Below are positions 16,842 through 25,771 of a stretch of 64,000 nucleotides of DNA, piece by piece; the first letter of the stretch is position 1, and each line of letters starts with the position of its first letter. Source of the DNA: Hymenobacter actinosclerus (GTDB lineage: Bacteria > Bacteroidota > Bacteroidia > Cytophagales > Hymenobacteraceae); NCBI RefSeq assembly GCF_900111515.1, contig NZ_FOHS01000001.1, positions 503,419 through 567,418 on the forward strand. Direction: 5' to 3'. The notes below the pieces were generated by a model. The model was given only the letters and a program-made list of their open reading frames with translations. It did not search any database and was not told the DNA's origin. The position numbers and the translations under genes are program-made.

Positions 16842-17001
16842 AGCTGCAAGCCTGAAGCTACAAGCTGCAAGCTTTTCGTTCATGCAAAAGCCCCGTCTGA
16901 CAATGCAGACGGGGCTTTTGCGTGAGTTGTTGTAGGAAGTTCGACTATTGCTTACTGATACGAAAGCTTGCAGTTTGAGGCTGGCAGCTTGTAGCGCTTA
17001 T
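16842..17001. repeat. Composite palindromic element (AGCTTGCAGC family) around the hpf terminator
   Basis: The left part 16842-16885 (AGCTGCAAGCCTGAAGCTAC, then AAGCTGCAAGCTT and CGTTCAT) is imperfectly complementary to 16962-17001. The right arm overlaps the metK stop at 16998-17000. The word AAGCTGCAAGCTT followed shortly by CGTTCAT also occurs in the element inside the radical SAM gene (35501-35521). Confidence 0.65.
16884..16921. terminator. Bidirectional terminator between hpf and metK
   Basis: A perfect 16-bp stem (GCAAAAGCCCCGTCTG and complement) with a 6-nt loop. The outer A/T pairs provide short U runs for both the converging hpf and metK transcripts. Confidence 0.85.
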
Positions 17002-18260
17002 AGCCCAAACTCCGCCTTGATCCGGTCCACGTAGTCGAGCTTTTCCCAAGTGAAGGTTTCGACGGTTTTGGTGCTGCCGTCGGGCATTTGTACCTGCTTG
17101 GTGCCGGCCTCGCGGCCCATGTGCCCGTAGGCGGCCGACTCGGCGAAGATGGGGTTCTGAAGGCCCAGGCGTTGCACGATGGCGTAGGGGCGCAGGTCGA
17201 AAAGGCGCTGCACCTTTTTGGCAATCTGGCCGTCGGTGAGCTTGTCGCCGGTACCGCTGGTGGCTTTCGTGGTGCCGTAGGTGGTCACGAACACGCCCAC
17301 CGGCTCGGCCACGCCGATGGCGTAGGCTACCTGCACCAGCACCTGGTCGGCCACGCCGGCCGCTACCAGGTTTTTGGCGATGTGGCGAGCCGCATAAGCT
17401 GCCGAGCGGTCGACCTTGCTCGAATCCTTGCCCGAAAAGGCCCCGCCGCCGTGGGCGCCCTTGCCCCCGTAGGTATCCACAATGATTTTGCGGCCCGTCA
17501 GGCCCGAGTCGCCGTGGGGGCCGCCGATAACGAACTTGCCCGTGGGGTTGATGTGGTGGATGATGCTATCAGTGAACAGCGCCTGGGTATTGGCATCGAG
17601 CTGGGCCTTTACGCGGGGGATGAGGATGGTTTTGACATCCTGCTCGATGCGGCGCAGCATGGTGGCCTCGTCGGCGTCGAATTCGTCGTGCTGGGTGCTG
17701 ACGACGATGGTTTCGATGGCTTCGGGCGTGTTGTCGTCGGCGTAGCGGATCGTCACCTGGCTTTTGGCGTCGGGGCGCAGGTAGGTCATCTCGCGGCCTT
17801 CCTTGCGGATGGCTGACAGCTCGCGCAGCAGCCGGTGCGACAGGTCGAGGGCCAGGGGCATGTAGTTGGCCGTTTCGTTGGTCGCGTAGCCGAACATCAT
17901 GCCCTGGTCGCCGGCGCCCTGCTCTTCGGCAGTGGCGCGCACTACGCCCTGGTTGATGTCGGGCGACTGCTCGTGCAGGCGGTTCATTACCTCGCAGGTG
18001 TCGGCGTTGAACAGGTACTCGGGCTTGTTGTAGCCGATGCGGCGGATTACCTCGCGGATAATAGGCTCGGCATCCACATGGGCCGTCGATTTGATTTCCC
18101 CGGCGACGAGGGCGAAATCGGTGGTTACCAGGGTTTCGCAGGCCACTTTGGCGGCGGGGTCCTGGCGCAGGTATTCGTCGAGGATAGCGTCGGAAATCTG
18201 GTCGGCTACTTTATCCGGGTGGCCTTCCGAAACGGATTCGGAAGTGAACAGGTAGGGCAT
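16998..18260 (-). CDS. metK: S-adenosylmethionine synthetase
   Basis: A 420-residue enzyme making SAM from methionine and ATP. Motifs in order: [20 protein letters not shown] (ATP/Mg), [15 protein letters not shown] (loop and substrate), [20 protein letters not shown] and [19 protein letters not shown]. The start ATG at 18260 ([17 protein letters not shown]) is the family start. It feeds the methyl cycle, whose ahcY enzyme is encoded at 47305. An exact TAGCTTTG promoter element lies at 18335-18342. I recognised no SAM riboswitch in the leader. Confidence 0.97.
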   Translation of the reverse strand: MPYLFTSESVSEGHPDKVADQISDAILDEYLRQDPAAKVACETLVTTDFALVAGEIKSTAHVDAEPIIREVIRRIGYNKPEYLFNADTCEVMNRLHEQSPDINQGVVRATAEEQGAGDQGMMFGYATNETANYMPLALDLSHRLLRELSAIRKEGREMTYLRPDAKSQVTIRYADDNTPEAIETIVVSTQHDEFDADEATMLRRIEQDVKTILIPRVKAQLDANTQALFTDSIIHHINPTGKFVIGGPHGDSGLTGRKIIVDTYGGKGAHGGGAFSGKDSSKVDRSAAYAARHIAKNLVAAGVADQVLVQVAYAIGVAEPVGVFVTTYGTTKATSGTGDKLTDGQIAKKVQRLFDLRPYAIVQRLGLQNPIFAESAAYGHMGREAGTKQVQMPDGSTKTVETFTWEKLDYVDRIKAEFGL

Positions 18261-18334
18261 CAGCTAAGAAAGGTAGAAGTACGCGAGAGGCCGGTAGCCC
18301 CTGCCCCGCGGCGGCGAATAACCGGGCAGGGCCG

Positions 18335-18342
18335 CAAAGCTA
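18335..18342 (-). promoter_or_regulatory. TAnnTTTG promoter element of metK
   Basis: Exact match TAGCTTTG, about 75 bp upstream of the metK ATG. Confidence 0.55.
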
Positions 18343-18466
18343 CAAGTTTTCCGGCGGTTGGCTAGGGTTGACATTGCATCAACCGGCTGGCTAAACCCCA
18401 ACCTCAACCGTCGGACGATGTTTTCGTTTACTGCTTTGAATCTCCCTCATTCCAGCTTCTATTCAG

Positions 18467-19294
18467 ATGAAAAAACGCTTTACGCCCCTTCTGCTGCTGC
18501 TCCCGTTGCTGCCCCTGGCCGATGCGCAGGCCCAGCAGGCGCCCTCGCCCTACCGCACCCGTTTCGCCGTCGATGCCCCCGTTACGGCGGGCTTGGGTGC
18601 GCTCAGCGGCGTGGGGCTGCTGCTGATTTCCAGGAAGGACGGACTGAACCAGACTGAGCTGGCTGCCCTTAGCAAGCAGGACGTGCCGAAGTTCGACCGG
18701 TTCTCGGCTGGCAACTACAGTACCAGCGCCCAAACCGCCAGCGACCTTATCGTGTACCCCTCGCTGCTGCTGGCGCCGGGACTGCTGGCCCTGGATAGCG
18801 ACGTGCGCGCCCGCTACGGGCAGGTGCTGGGACTATACCTGCAGACGATGGCCGCCTCCAATGCCGCTTTCACGCTCACGGCCGGCAACGTGTACCGCTA
18901 CCGGCCCTTCCTGTACGGCCCGGAGGGCGGGAGCAAGCGCACCAGCCATATCTCTACCAACTCGTTTTTTGCCGGCCACACGGCCAATACGGCCGCGGCC
19001 ACGTTCTTCGCGGCCAAAGTGTACCACGATTTCCACCCCGGTTCGGCGGCCCGCCCTTTCGTGTGGGGCGCGGCGGCGCTGGTGCCGGCCGCCACGGGCT
19101 ACTTCCGCCTCAAAGCCGGCAAGCACTTTCTGTCCGATAACATTTTAGGGTATTCGGTAGGCGCGGCGGTGGGCATTCTGGTGCCGCAGCTGCACAAAAC
19201 CACCAGCCGCACCGGCCTCTCGGTTTTTCCCGTGCAGGGCCTGAACGTGAACGGCTACGCCTATTCGGGCTTGGGTTTCACCAAACAACTGTAG
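18467..19294 (+). CDS. PAP2-family phosphatase, secreted or membrane-associated
   Basis: A 275-residue protein with a signal peptide (MKKRFTPLLLLLPLLPLADAQAQQ) and several hydrophobic helices. The three PAP2 motifs are recognisable in order: YRYRPF (basic motif 1, near 145), SFFAGHTANTAA (motif 2, about 166-177, with Ala replacing the usual Ser in SGH but the catalytic His kept) and RLKAGKHFLSDNILGYSVG (motif 3 with the nucleophilic His near 218). Family members dephosphorylate undecaprenyl pyrophosphate, lipid A or phosphatidate in the periplasm. The substrate here is not determinable. Confidence 0.8.
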   Translation: MKKRFTPLLLLLPLLPLADAQAQQAPSPYRTRFAVDAPVTAGLGALSGVGLLLISRKDGLNQTELAALSKQDVPKFDRFSAGNYSTSAQTASDLIVYPSLLLAPGLLALDSDVRARYGQVLGLYLQTMAASNAAFTLTAGNVYRYRPFLYGPEGGSKRTSHISTNSFFAGHTANTAAATFFAAKVYHDFHPGSAARPFVWGAAALVPAATGYFRLKAGKHFLSDNILGYSVGAAVGILVPQLHKTTSRTGLSVFPVQGLNVNGYAYSGLGFTKQL

Positions 19295-19353
19295 GCCGGA
19301 CGAACAGCCTCCGGATAGGTGTTCTTGTAAGACTTCTTATTGATAGAAGACAA

Positions 19354-19424
19354 CCGCACAAAGCCCCGGCCGGGCGACCCAATCCATTAATCGGTTGGTA
19401 TCGCCCGGCCGGGGCTTTGTGCGG
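19354..19424. terminator. Perfect 24-bp inverted repeat between convergent genes
   Basis: Arms 19354-19377 (CCGCACAAAGCCCCGGCCGG...) and 19401-19424 flank a 23-nt loop. It lies between the converging PAP2 and membrane-protein genes and probably ends both transcripts, although no long U run follows either arm. Confidence 0.6.
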
Positions 19425-19491
19425 CCGGTACGGTTATCAGCCGGTGGCCTGCGGAGGCTGGTGGGCAACCGGTAGGACGGTTTTAGCAGTA

Positions 19492-20424
19492 TCAGGAACT
19501 TGCCTGCTGCTCCTGCTGCACTTCCTGCACGGCGCTGAAACGGGCGTTCAGCTCTTGGAAAGCCTGGGGCGGCACGCGCAGGTATTCGAGCACGTCGGCC
19601 GTTTTTTCGGACGCCTTACCGTCTTTGTCCAGCTCGAAGGTGACGTTTTCGAGCGACAGGTAGCAGCAGTCGGGGTCGGCGGGGGCGCGGTAGAAGTGCA
19701 GGCGCCCGTGCGGGGCCGTATCCGACAGGTCGGTAGGGTGCAGCTGCAGGTGATTCCAGTCGGCGGCTTCGAGGGCGGCCGTGGTGGCGGTGGTATCGGC
19801 AAAATGAGCGGCGGGGCGGGGCAGGGTTACTTTTTCGGCCCATTGTCCGGCCATTTCGGAGAAGGGCTCCTTGGCTTTGTTGCGGGTCAAAAGCCAGCTG
19901 AAGCCTACAATAATGACGAACTCTACCAGCCAGATCAGGTAAAGGAACACGCCGCTTACCGTTACCTTGAACAGCGTCCAGGTACCGTTTTCAGCCAGTG
20001 CGGGCAGGATGCTTAACACTTCGCCGGGGTTGGTGAGGTAATACAGAAAAGCTTCGAACTCGAAAGCGGTGTGGGCCACCGAAAAGCGGCTGCCGAACTC
20101 CTCGACCTCGCCGGCGCCGGCCAGCAGCGTAATGTACACGCACCACTGTACGTACCAGCCCCAAACGCCCACCAGCGCGCCCAGCAGGCCGGCCAGCGCG
20201 GGGTTGCGCAGCTTGCCGGCCACTACTAGCTTCCGCAGCACCCAGCCCAGTAATCCACCAAAAATAACGGTAAAAAAGAAGTTCAGGTAGATAAAAGGGA
20301 TGTACCACACCCCATAGGTGTAGGCGAAGGCCAGCGGCACGGCAGCCACCAGGCCCCCTAACAGCAGCAGGATAATGCCGACCACCGTGAAGCGGCCGGA
20401 AGGTTGGTAGTAGAGTGGGTTCAT
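19492..20424 (-). CDS. Four-helix membrane protein with soluble C-terminal domain, unknown function
   Basis: A 310-residue protein with hydrophobic segments near 12-35, 42-60, 75-100 and 155-175, followed by a soluble domain of about 130 residues rich in Asp/Glu. I recognise no family with confidence. The Tyr-rich start MNPLYYQPSGRFT after the ATG at 20424 is preferred to a TTG ten codons upstream. It is preceded by the unrelated membrane-protein gene on the same strand with a 107-bp gap, so the two might be co-transcribed. Confidence 0.65.
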   Translation of the reverse strand: MNPLYYQPSGRFTVVGIILLLLGGLVAAVPLAFAYTYGVWYIPFIYLNFFFTVIFGGLLGWVLRKLVVAGKLRNPALAGLLGALVGVWGWYVQWCVYITLLAGAGEVEEFGSRFSVAHTAFEFEAFLYYLTNPGEVLSILPALAENGTWTLFKVTVSGVFLYLIWLVEFVIIVGFSWLLTRNKAKEPFSEMAGQWAEKVTLPRPAAHFADTTATTAALEAADWNHLQLHPTDLSDTAPHGRLHFYRAPADPDCCYLSLENVTFELDKDGKASEKTADVLEYLRVPPQAFQELNARFSAVQEVQQEQQASS

Positions 20425-20531
20425 AGAAGAGATGAAAGAAGGAAAGGTTGCCAAACCTAGTGGTTTGCCACGACTTTCTCCCAGCTATATAGCCCCCGGC
20501 GCATGCAGCGCGCCCGCTGGCCCGCCCACTC

Positions 20532-21773
20532 TCAGGAAAATGGCCCGTAGCTGACCATCTGCCAGACGTGCCAGCTCAGGGCCGCGGCCAGCAGCAGCCC
20601 GCCGGCCCGGCGGTCCGGCAGCCGGAGGGCCAGCGCCAGGGCTACTACCAGTAGCAGCAGCGGCACCAGCATAAACGTGAGGCGCGCCTGGTAGTAGCCC
20701 AGCGCGGCCAGAAACCCCGTCAGCAGTACCAGCAGCCCGCCCAATTCGGTTCTGCCGGCCGGGGCGCTTTGCCGGAGCGCCCCGCCGGCAACCAGCGCCG
20801 CCGCCAGGAAGGGCAGAATGGCCGGCAGCGTGGCCGCAAACCGGGCAAAGTTGGCGCCGGCCCGGGCCAGAAATGCGGGCAGCGGCTGCTGCCACAGGCC
20901 CCGCAGCCACACCAGCTGCTGGTAGGCTTCGGCCTCGTGGTTGTAGTAGCTTACGCCGCGCAGGTGCAGCAGCAAAATCCAGAGCAGTGTGGGCAGCGCG
21001 AACAGGCCGGCCAGCAACAGCGCCCGGCTTAGCAGGTCGAGCCACGTTTTCTCGCGGCGCAGCAGCCACAGCCCGTAGAGCAACACCGGCAGCACCAGCA
21101 CGAAACTGCCGTAGAGCAGCGCCAGCAGCCCACCGGCCACGGCCAGAGCAGGAAGGGCCGCCCGCCAGCGGGGCCGGGCGCGTAGCTGCAGGGCCAGCCA
21201 GAGCAGGGCCAGCGGCACCAGAAACGTAAACATCTGCTGGTGCACCGTCCAGAAAAAGGCCTTGGTTACCTGGTTCGACACCATAAACACCAGCAGCGCC
21301 CCCAGCACCAGCGGCTGGCCGCGCCCGGCCGTGAGGCGGTAGTACAGGTGCCGAAACAGCAGCAACGCCCCCAGCAGCACGCCGAAATTCAGCAGCACGT
21401 AGCCGATGTAGAAGCCGAGCAGCGGCCGGTACTTGGCCGGCAACTTGGCCACCACGGCCGCCGGCAACACCCCGCCGGCCCGCAGGCCCTGCACCGCCCA
21501 GCTTAGCGGGTAGCCCACGGCCGAGCCCAGCAGCACGTACAGCGGCCGCGACTGGCGCACGGCCCGTGGCTGCAGCAACCGGGCCGGGTAGCGGGCACTT
21601 TCCATGTACTCGAATCCGTCGCAATTGGCCGTGAAGCCGGCGAAGGAGCTCAGGTGCAGGTAGGTGCCGCAGTACTCGTCGTCGGTGAGCGGGGCGGGCG
21701 AAAACCAGAACGACGCCGTGGCCGCCACAATCAGCACCGAGTAGCGCAGCAGGCGGCCGATGATGAGGGACAT
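20532..21773 (-). CDS. Polytopic membrane protein, probable glycosyltransferase-like (GT-C type) or unknown
   Basis: A 413-residue protein with about ten hydrophobic helices, strongly Leu/Ala-rich. A hydrophilic loop after the first helix contains acidic residues (SPAPLTDDEYCGTYLHLSSF, residues about 21-40). The layout of a first-loop acidic pair followed by many helices recalls GT-C glycosyltransferases and uncharacterised Bacteroidota membrane proteins, but no signature is decisive. The start at 21773 (MSLIIGRLLRYSVLIV) begins just before the first helix. The longer ORF upstream is antisense to a regulator remnant. Confidence 0.6.
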   Translation of the reverse strand: MSLIIGRLLRYSVLIVAATASFWFSPAPLTDDEYCGTYLHLSSFAGFTANCDGFEYMESARYPARLLQPRAVRQSRPLYVLLGSAVGYPLSWAVQGLRAGGVLPAAVVAKLPAKYRPLLGFYIGYVLLNFGVLLGALLLFRHLYYRLTAGRGQPLVLGALLVFMVSNQVTKAFFWTVHQQMFTFLVPLALLWLALQLRARPRWRAALPALAVAGGLLALLYGSFVLVLPVLLYGLWLLRREKTWLDLLSRALLLAGLFALPTLLWILLLHLRGVSYYNHEAEAYQQLVWLRGLWQQPLPAFLARAGANFARFAATLPAILPFLAAALVAGGALRQSAPAGRTELGGLLVLLTGFLAALGYYQARLTFMLVPLLLLVVALALALRLPDRRAGGLLLAAALSWHVWQMVSYGPFS

Positions 21774-21785
21774 TGTGGGATATGC

Positions 21786-21920
21786 GCAGTTGTGGAACAG
21801 AAGGCCGTGCGTTTCAGTATGCTGGCTGCCATTTGCCAGGTACTGGAGTGCCAGCCCGGCGACCTGCTCGAGCACGCGCCCGACCCCAACGACGTGCGCG
21901 ACACGTCCGAAAATGCCTGA
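21786..21920 (+). pseudogene. 5'-truncated remnant of an Xre-family (HTH_26/YozG-like) regulator
   Basis: On the plus strand about 35 codons read VRFSMLAAICQVLECQPGDLLEHAPDPND and end at TGA 21918-21920. This is the C-terminal half of small Cro/CI-type regulators (helix 4-5, with the typical LxxICxxLxCQPGDLLE ending). The recognition helix and start are missing: upstream sequence passes into the divergent membrane gene without homology. I consider it a gene fragment. The rest of the gap 21774-22028 shows nothing else. Confidence 0.6.
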
Positions 21921-22028
21921 GGCGCTGGCGTCCCACCTAACGGCAGGCGCCAGCGCATCAGCTGTCGATTGGCAGAAATCAGTAGCGTACTTGCTTACAG
22001 GGCCAGGTATAGTAGGAAAAGCCGGGCG

Positions 22029-24485
22029 CTACTGCCCGCCCGCGCCGCTGCCGGTTGCCGTACCAGCGGGCTTCAGGTTCTGCTCGAACAGCTTCAGAAT
22101 GCGGCGGTACTCGTCGGTCCAGGAAGAGGGCTCGGTGAAGCCGTGGTTTTCCACGGGGTACACGGCCAGCTCCCAGTTCTCCTTTTTCAGCTCGATGAGG
22201 CGCTGGGTGAGGCGCACGATGTCCTGGAAGTGCACGTTGGTATCGACCATGCCGTGGCACATGAGCAGGTGGCCCTGAAGGCCGGCGGCGAAGTTGATGG
22301 GCGAGGAGCGGGCGTAGGCCAGCGAGTCGTTGTAGGGCTCGTTGAGGATGTTGTCGGTGTAGCCATGGTTGTAATGGGCCCAGTCGGTAACCGAGCGCAG
22401 GGCGGCCCCGGCCCGGAACACCTCGGGCTGGGTGAACATGGCCATGAGCGTAATAAAGCCGCCGTACGAGCCGCCATAAATGCCGATGCGCTGAGGGCTG
22501 ACGCCGTATTTCTCGGTCAGCAGCTTGGCGCCGTCTACCTGGTCGGTGAGGTCCTTGCCGCCCATGTAGCGGTAGATGCCCGTGCGCACGTCGCGGCCGT
22601 AGCCGGCCGAGCCCCGGTAATCGATATCGAGCACTGTGTAGCCTTTATCCACCAGCAAATTGTGGAACATGTACTCGCGGGAGTAGCTGCTCCACCATTT
22701 GTGGGCGTTCTGGAGGTAGCCGGCGCCGTGCACGAAAATAACGGCCGGACCCTGGGCCTGGGGGCTGGCGGGGCGGTAGAGGCGGGCATATACGCTGGCC
22801 CCGTCGCGGGCCTGGTACTCGATTACCTCGGGCTGGCGCCAGGCATAGCTCTCAAACTCGGGGGTGGTGGAGTGAGTGAGGGCCCGCATAGCGGCGCCGG
22901 GCTTGTTGGGCATGGTGTACAGCTCCCAAGGCGTGTTGCTGGTGCTGTAGCGCAGGGCCCAGGTTTTCTCGTCGGGCGAGAGGGTGGCCTCGTCGTAGCC
23001 GCCGGGCCGGGTGGTGAGCTGCACGAGCGGGCCGCCGCCCACCGGCATGCGGTAGAGGTGCTGTTCGCCGGGATGGGTTTTGTTGGCCAGCAGGTACCAG
23101 GTCTGGCCGTCGCGGCTGAGCTGGGTTTTCTGGATTTCGAACTTCCCGCTGGTCAGGGCCTTTTTCTGGCCGCTCACCACGTCGTAGGTGTAGAGGTGCG
23201 AGTAGCCGGTAGCTTCGCTCTGGAACCAGAAGCGGCGCGAATCGGGCAGCCAGCCCACGTTGCCCTCGCCGTAGCCGATGCCCGGGCCGTTGATCCAGGC
23301 GTCGTCGTGCTGGCGGTCGAGCAGCTTTATTTTCTGCGTGGCCGGGTCGAGGCCCACAATCCAACGGTCCTTGTTGTCGGTGCTCCGGATGACGAGAAAG
23401 GCGTGCTGGCCGTTGTCGGACCAGAACGGGCCGTAGGGCATCACCCGGCGCAGCTCGGTGGCCGGCTTGGCGGATTTAGCCGTTTTGGCGGCCTTGGCCG
23501 AATCAGCGGGGGCGGGGGCCTGGGCTTTGAGCTGGTATTCCTTGCGGTAAGCCGGCTGCTCGTCGAGGCCCTGCAATTCGGCGTAGCCCAGCACGAAAGT
23601 GGTGTCGCGGCCCACGTCGTAGAGGCCCAGCTGCGAGGTTGTCTGGGCCGCGCCTACTTTGCTGCGGGTGTTGATGTCCTCGGTGAAGCCGGAAACCGTA
23701 ACGAAGTCGGGGACCAGGGCCACCTTGGCGGCGGGCGGCTCCTGCATCAGCGTGTAGGTAACGTAGCGCCCATCGGGTGAGAGGCGCAGGTTACGCACGG
23801 TTTGGGTACCGAGCCAGATGGCCTTGGGCCGGAGCTTGGCCAGGGCCTTCTGCTGGCGCTGCCGGGCCTTGGCATCCTGCTCTTTCTCGCGCAGCACGTC
23901 GAACAAGGCCAGCTGCTGGGCTTTCAGGTACTGCTCGCTTTTGTCGGTAGGGGCGCCGCTGGCCGGGCGGTTGCCCTTGCGGAAATCGGTGCGCTGCGTG
24001 GTTTCGCCGGTGGCGGGGTCCCAGGTGAACAAGTTGCCGCCACGGGTGTAGCTGATGGCCTGCTCCTGGAGGGCAAAGTGCGGGTCGGTTTCCGGCTCGG
24101 CGGTGTTGGTGATGCGCCGGATGCGTTGGGTTTTGAGGTCGAGCAGGTAGATGTCGCCGCCCTTCTCGTAGAGCTTGCGGGCGTAGCGCCGGTCGTACTC
24201 GCCCTCGGCGGCCGGCAAGCCTACCTGCTCGCGCAGGCTCACCTTGCGGGCCGTCCCGCCATTGGGCGAAATGCGGTAAAGCGAGTCGCGCCTGGCCTTT
24301 TCGGGGTTCCAGTTGAAGTAGATGGCTTTGCCGTCGTCGGCCCAGGAAATGTTGCTGGGCGAGGTGCCCAGCCACTGGGCCTGGTCGCGCATAATTTTCT
24401 CGACGGTGAGCGGGGCCAGCTGCTGGGCCCGGGCCGGGCCGGCCAGCAGCAGCGCCGCCAGCGGCAGCAGGTAGCGGTGAGTCAT
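22029..24485 (-). CDS. S9 family peptidase (dipeptidyl-peptidase IV-like), secreted
   Basis: An 818-residue serine peptidase. A signal peptide (YLLPLAALLLAGPARAQQ) directs it to the periplasm. The first about 550 residues form a WD/DPPIV-type beta-propeller (repeated SPDGRY, SRDGQTWYL, SPDEKTWAL). The C-terminal alpha/beta-hydrolase domain has VIFVHGAGYLQNAHKWW, DIDYRGSAGYGRD and the catalytic Ser in GGSYGG near 673, Asp in VDTNV near 746 and His in ENHGF near 780. Such enzymes trim dipeptides or oligopeptides, commonly after Pro. A basic Ala/Lys linker (AKAAKTAKSAKPAT) within the propeller is unusual and may be a surface loop. Confidence 0.92.
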   Translation of the reverse strand: MTHRYLLPLAALLLAGPARAQQLAPLTVEKIMRDQAQWLGTSPSNISWADDGKAIYFNWNPEKARRDSLYRISPNGGTARKVSLREQVGLPAAEGEYDRRYARKLYEKGGDIYLLDLKTQRIRRITNTAEPETDPHFALQEQAISYTRGGNLFTWDPATGETTQRTDFRKGNRPASGAPTDKSEQYLKAQQLALFDVLREKEQDAKARQRQQKALAKLRPKAIWLGTQTVRNLRLSPDGRYVTYTLMQEPPAAKVALVPDFVTVSGFTEDINTRSKVGAAQTTSQLGLYDVGRDTTFVLGYAELQGLDEQPAYRKEYQLKAQAPAPADSAKAAKTAKSAKPATELRRVMPYGPFWSDNGQHAFLVIRSTDNKDRWIVGLDPATQKIKLLDRQHDDAWINGPGIGYGEGNVGWLPDSRRFWFQSEATGYSHLYTYDVVSGQKKALTSGKFEIQKTQLSRDGQTWYLLANKTHPGEQHLYRMPVGGGPLVQLTTRPGGYDEATLSPDEKTWALRYSTSNTPWELYTMPNKPGAAMRALTHSTTPEFESYAWRQPEVIEYQARDGASVYARLYRPASPQAQGPAVIFVHGAGYLQNAHKWWSSYSREYMFHNLLVDKGYTVLDIDYRGSAGYGRDVRTGIYRYMGGKDLTDQVDGAKLLTEKYGVSPQRIGIYGGSYGGFITLMAMFTQPEVFRAGAALRSVTDWAHYNHGYTDNILNEPYNDSLAYARSSPINFAAGLQGHLLMCHGMVDTNVHFQDIVRLTQRLIELKKENWELAVYPVENHGFTEPSSWTDEYRRILKLFEQNLKPAGTATGSGAGGQ

Positions 24486-24570
24486 AAGTAGTGATGCGGG
24501 TTGAAGCAGGAAAGTAAGGGACGCGGGCGGGAAGGAGGGCGTTGCGCTGACAAGGTGAATTATCGAACCC

Positions 24571-24897
24571 TCATTGATTCTGCTTCCACCACACCACCAG
24601 CCATGCGACCAGCGGGCATATAATCAGGACCAATGCAATCAAAATGCTGAGTTGCTCCATACTCCTAATAGTGGTGTCGGACCCAGAGAATATCCATAGC
24701 ATCACCATTGCCCATAAATACAGCGAAACACTCCAAAACTTTACTCTATAAGTGAACCGGCCGAATAGAACGAACAGGCCAAGCACAACAAACGAAACGA
24801 GTTGCGCAAAAACAGGCAATAGCACCTGCTCACCATGCGCAAAAGCCCAAGCTGGAGTCAGCAACAGCACAAGTAGCAGGAGCAGTTGTTTGTGCAT
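24571..24897 (-). CDS. Small membrane protein of unknown function
   Basis: A 108-residue protein with an N-terminal signal-like helix (LLLLLVLLLTPAWAFAHGE) and three further hydrophobic segments, ending in WLVVWWKQNQ. No family is recognised. The signal peptide with an AHA-type cleavage site and the regular helices suggest a real gene. Its base composition is clearly lower in GC than the neighbours, which may indicate recent acquisition. The gap to the S9 peptidase start is 85 bp. Confidence 0.6.
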   Translation of the reverse strand: MHKQLLLLLVLLLTPAWAFAHGEQVLLPVFAQLVSFVVLGLFVLFGRFTYRVKFWSVSLYLWAMVMLWIFSGSDTTIRSMEQLSILIALVLIICPLVAWLVVWWKQNQ

Positions 24898-24975
24898 AGC
24901 AAGAAGCTTTTAAGAGGTCGATCAGGACCGTGATAAGCAAAGTGTAAACTTGTATTACTGCTCGCACCATTCACC

Positions 24976-25593
24976 CTACAACTCCGCCAGCTCCGCCCGC
25001 AAATTGCGCCGAGCCGCCGCGTCGAACCGCTCCTGGAACCCGGCGGTGCGGTACAGTTGCGGCGTGTTCAGCAGTTGCTCCAGCACCTTGCGGCGGCCCC
25101 GGCGGTACAGCACGGCGGGCACCAGCTGGTACTCCTGGCGAATCAGGCGGGCATATTCGGCGTAAGCGGCGGGAGCGGCTCCGAGGATGCGCAGGTCGGC
25201 GTCGAGGAAGAAATCCAGGTCGGGGGCCGGGGCGTGGGCGGCGGTGTGGCGGGCGGTGCATTCGATGAGGTAGGCTACCCGCGCCTGCCGCTCGGCGCTG
25301 AGCGTGGAATGCGCCAGAAACTGCCGGGCCAGCGCGGCGCTACGGGCCTCGTTTTCCGACGACAGGTAGTCGTACACCGCATCGTGAAACCAGACGGCCA
25401 GCTCCACTACCTCCCGGTCTTCAACTAAACCGATGTACTCGTCCACGGTAGTCAGCAGGGCCTGCACGTGGTGCAGGTTGTGGTAGTGGCGGCCGGGCCC
25501 GGAGTAGGCGGCGGTGAGCTGCCGGTACGTGGCGTCGCGCAAGGCGGCATCGGGTAACAGCGAGACTACGAGGGCGTTCCAGCGGGTTTGCAT
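24976..25593 (-). CDS. HD-domain predicted metal-dependent phosphohydrolase
   Basis: A 205-residue cytosolic protein. The histidines YHNLHHVQALL and the pair in AVWFHDAVYDYLSSENEARSAALA give the H...HD...D metal site of HD-domain hydrolases. An acidic FFLDADLRILGA follows. Close relatives are annotated N-methyl-D-aspartate receptor NMDAR2C-like or simply HD-domain proteins in bacteria; the substrate is unknown. The start at 25593 (MQTRWNALVVSLLP) excludes 27 upstream codons that are derived from the inverted repeat at 25620-25755. Confidence 0.75.
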   Translation of the reverse strand: MQTRWNALVVSLLPDAALRDATYRQLTAAYSGPGRHYHNLHHVQALLTTVDEYIGLVEDREVVELAVWFHDAVYDYLSSENEARSAALARQFLAHSTLSAERQARVAYLIECTARHTAAHAPAPDLDFFLDADLRILGAAPAAYAEYARLIRQEYQLVPAVLYRRGRRKVLEQLLNTPQLYRTAGFQERFDAAARRNLRAELAEL

Positions 25594-25619
25594 AAGGGAA
25601 GGGTGAGGGTAGCTTACTG

Positions 25620-25755
25620 AAAGAACGGTCATTCTGAGCGAAGCGGAGCGGAGTCGAAGAATCTCGCGTGCCAAAGTAAATCCTGATGATAGGAGTTAGC
25701 ACTACACACGAGATTCTTCGACTCCGCTCCGCTTCGCTCAGAATGACCGTTCTTT
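25620..25755. repeat. REP-like inverted repeat, 47-bp perfect arms
   Basis: Arms 25620-25666 and 25709-25755 are perfect complements (AAAGAACGGTCATTCTGAGC ... CGAAGAATCTCG). The loop is 42 nt. The TCATTCTGAGCGAAGCG word links it to the repeat at 6556-6642. It lies between the HD-domain gene start and the GNAT stop. Confidence 0.9.
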
Positions 25756-25771
25756 AACCGGCTCACCCGTT

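Noticed and set aside
18261..18466. SAM riboswitch in the metK leader
   Set aside because: I found no SAM-I or SAM-II/SAH core motif; only a promoter element and a short leader are visible.
21969..23780. A 603-codon open frame antisense to the S9 peptidase
   Set aside because: High-GC codon bias leaves the opposite strand open. The translation is low complexity (Gly/Val/His) with no motif, while the minus strand encodes a complete peptidase.
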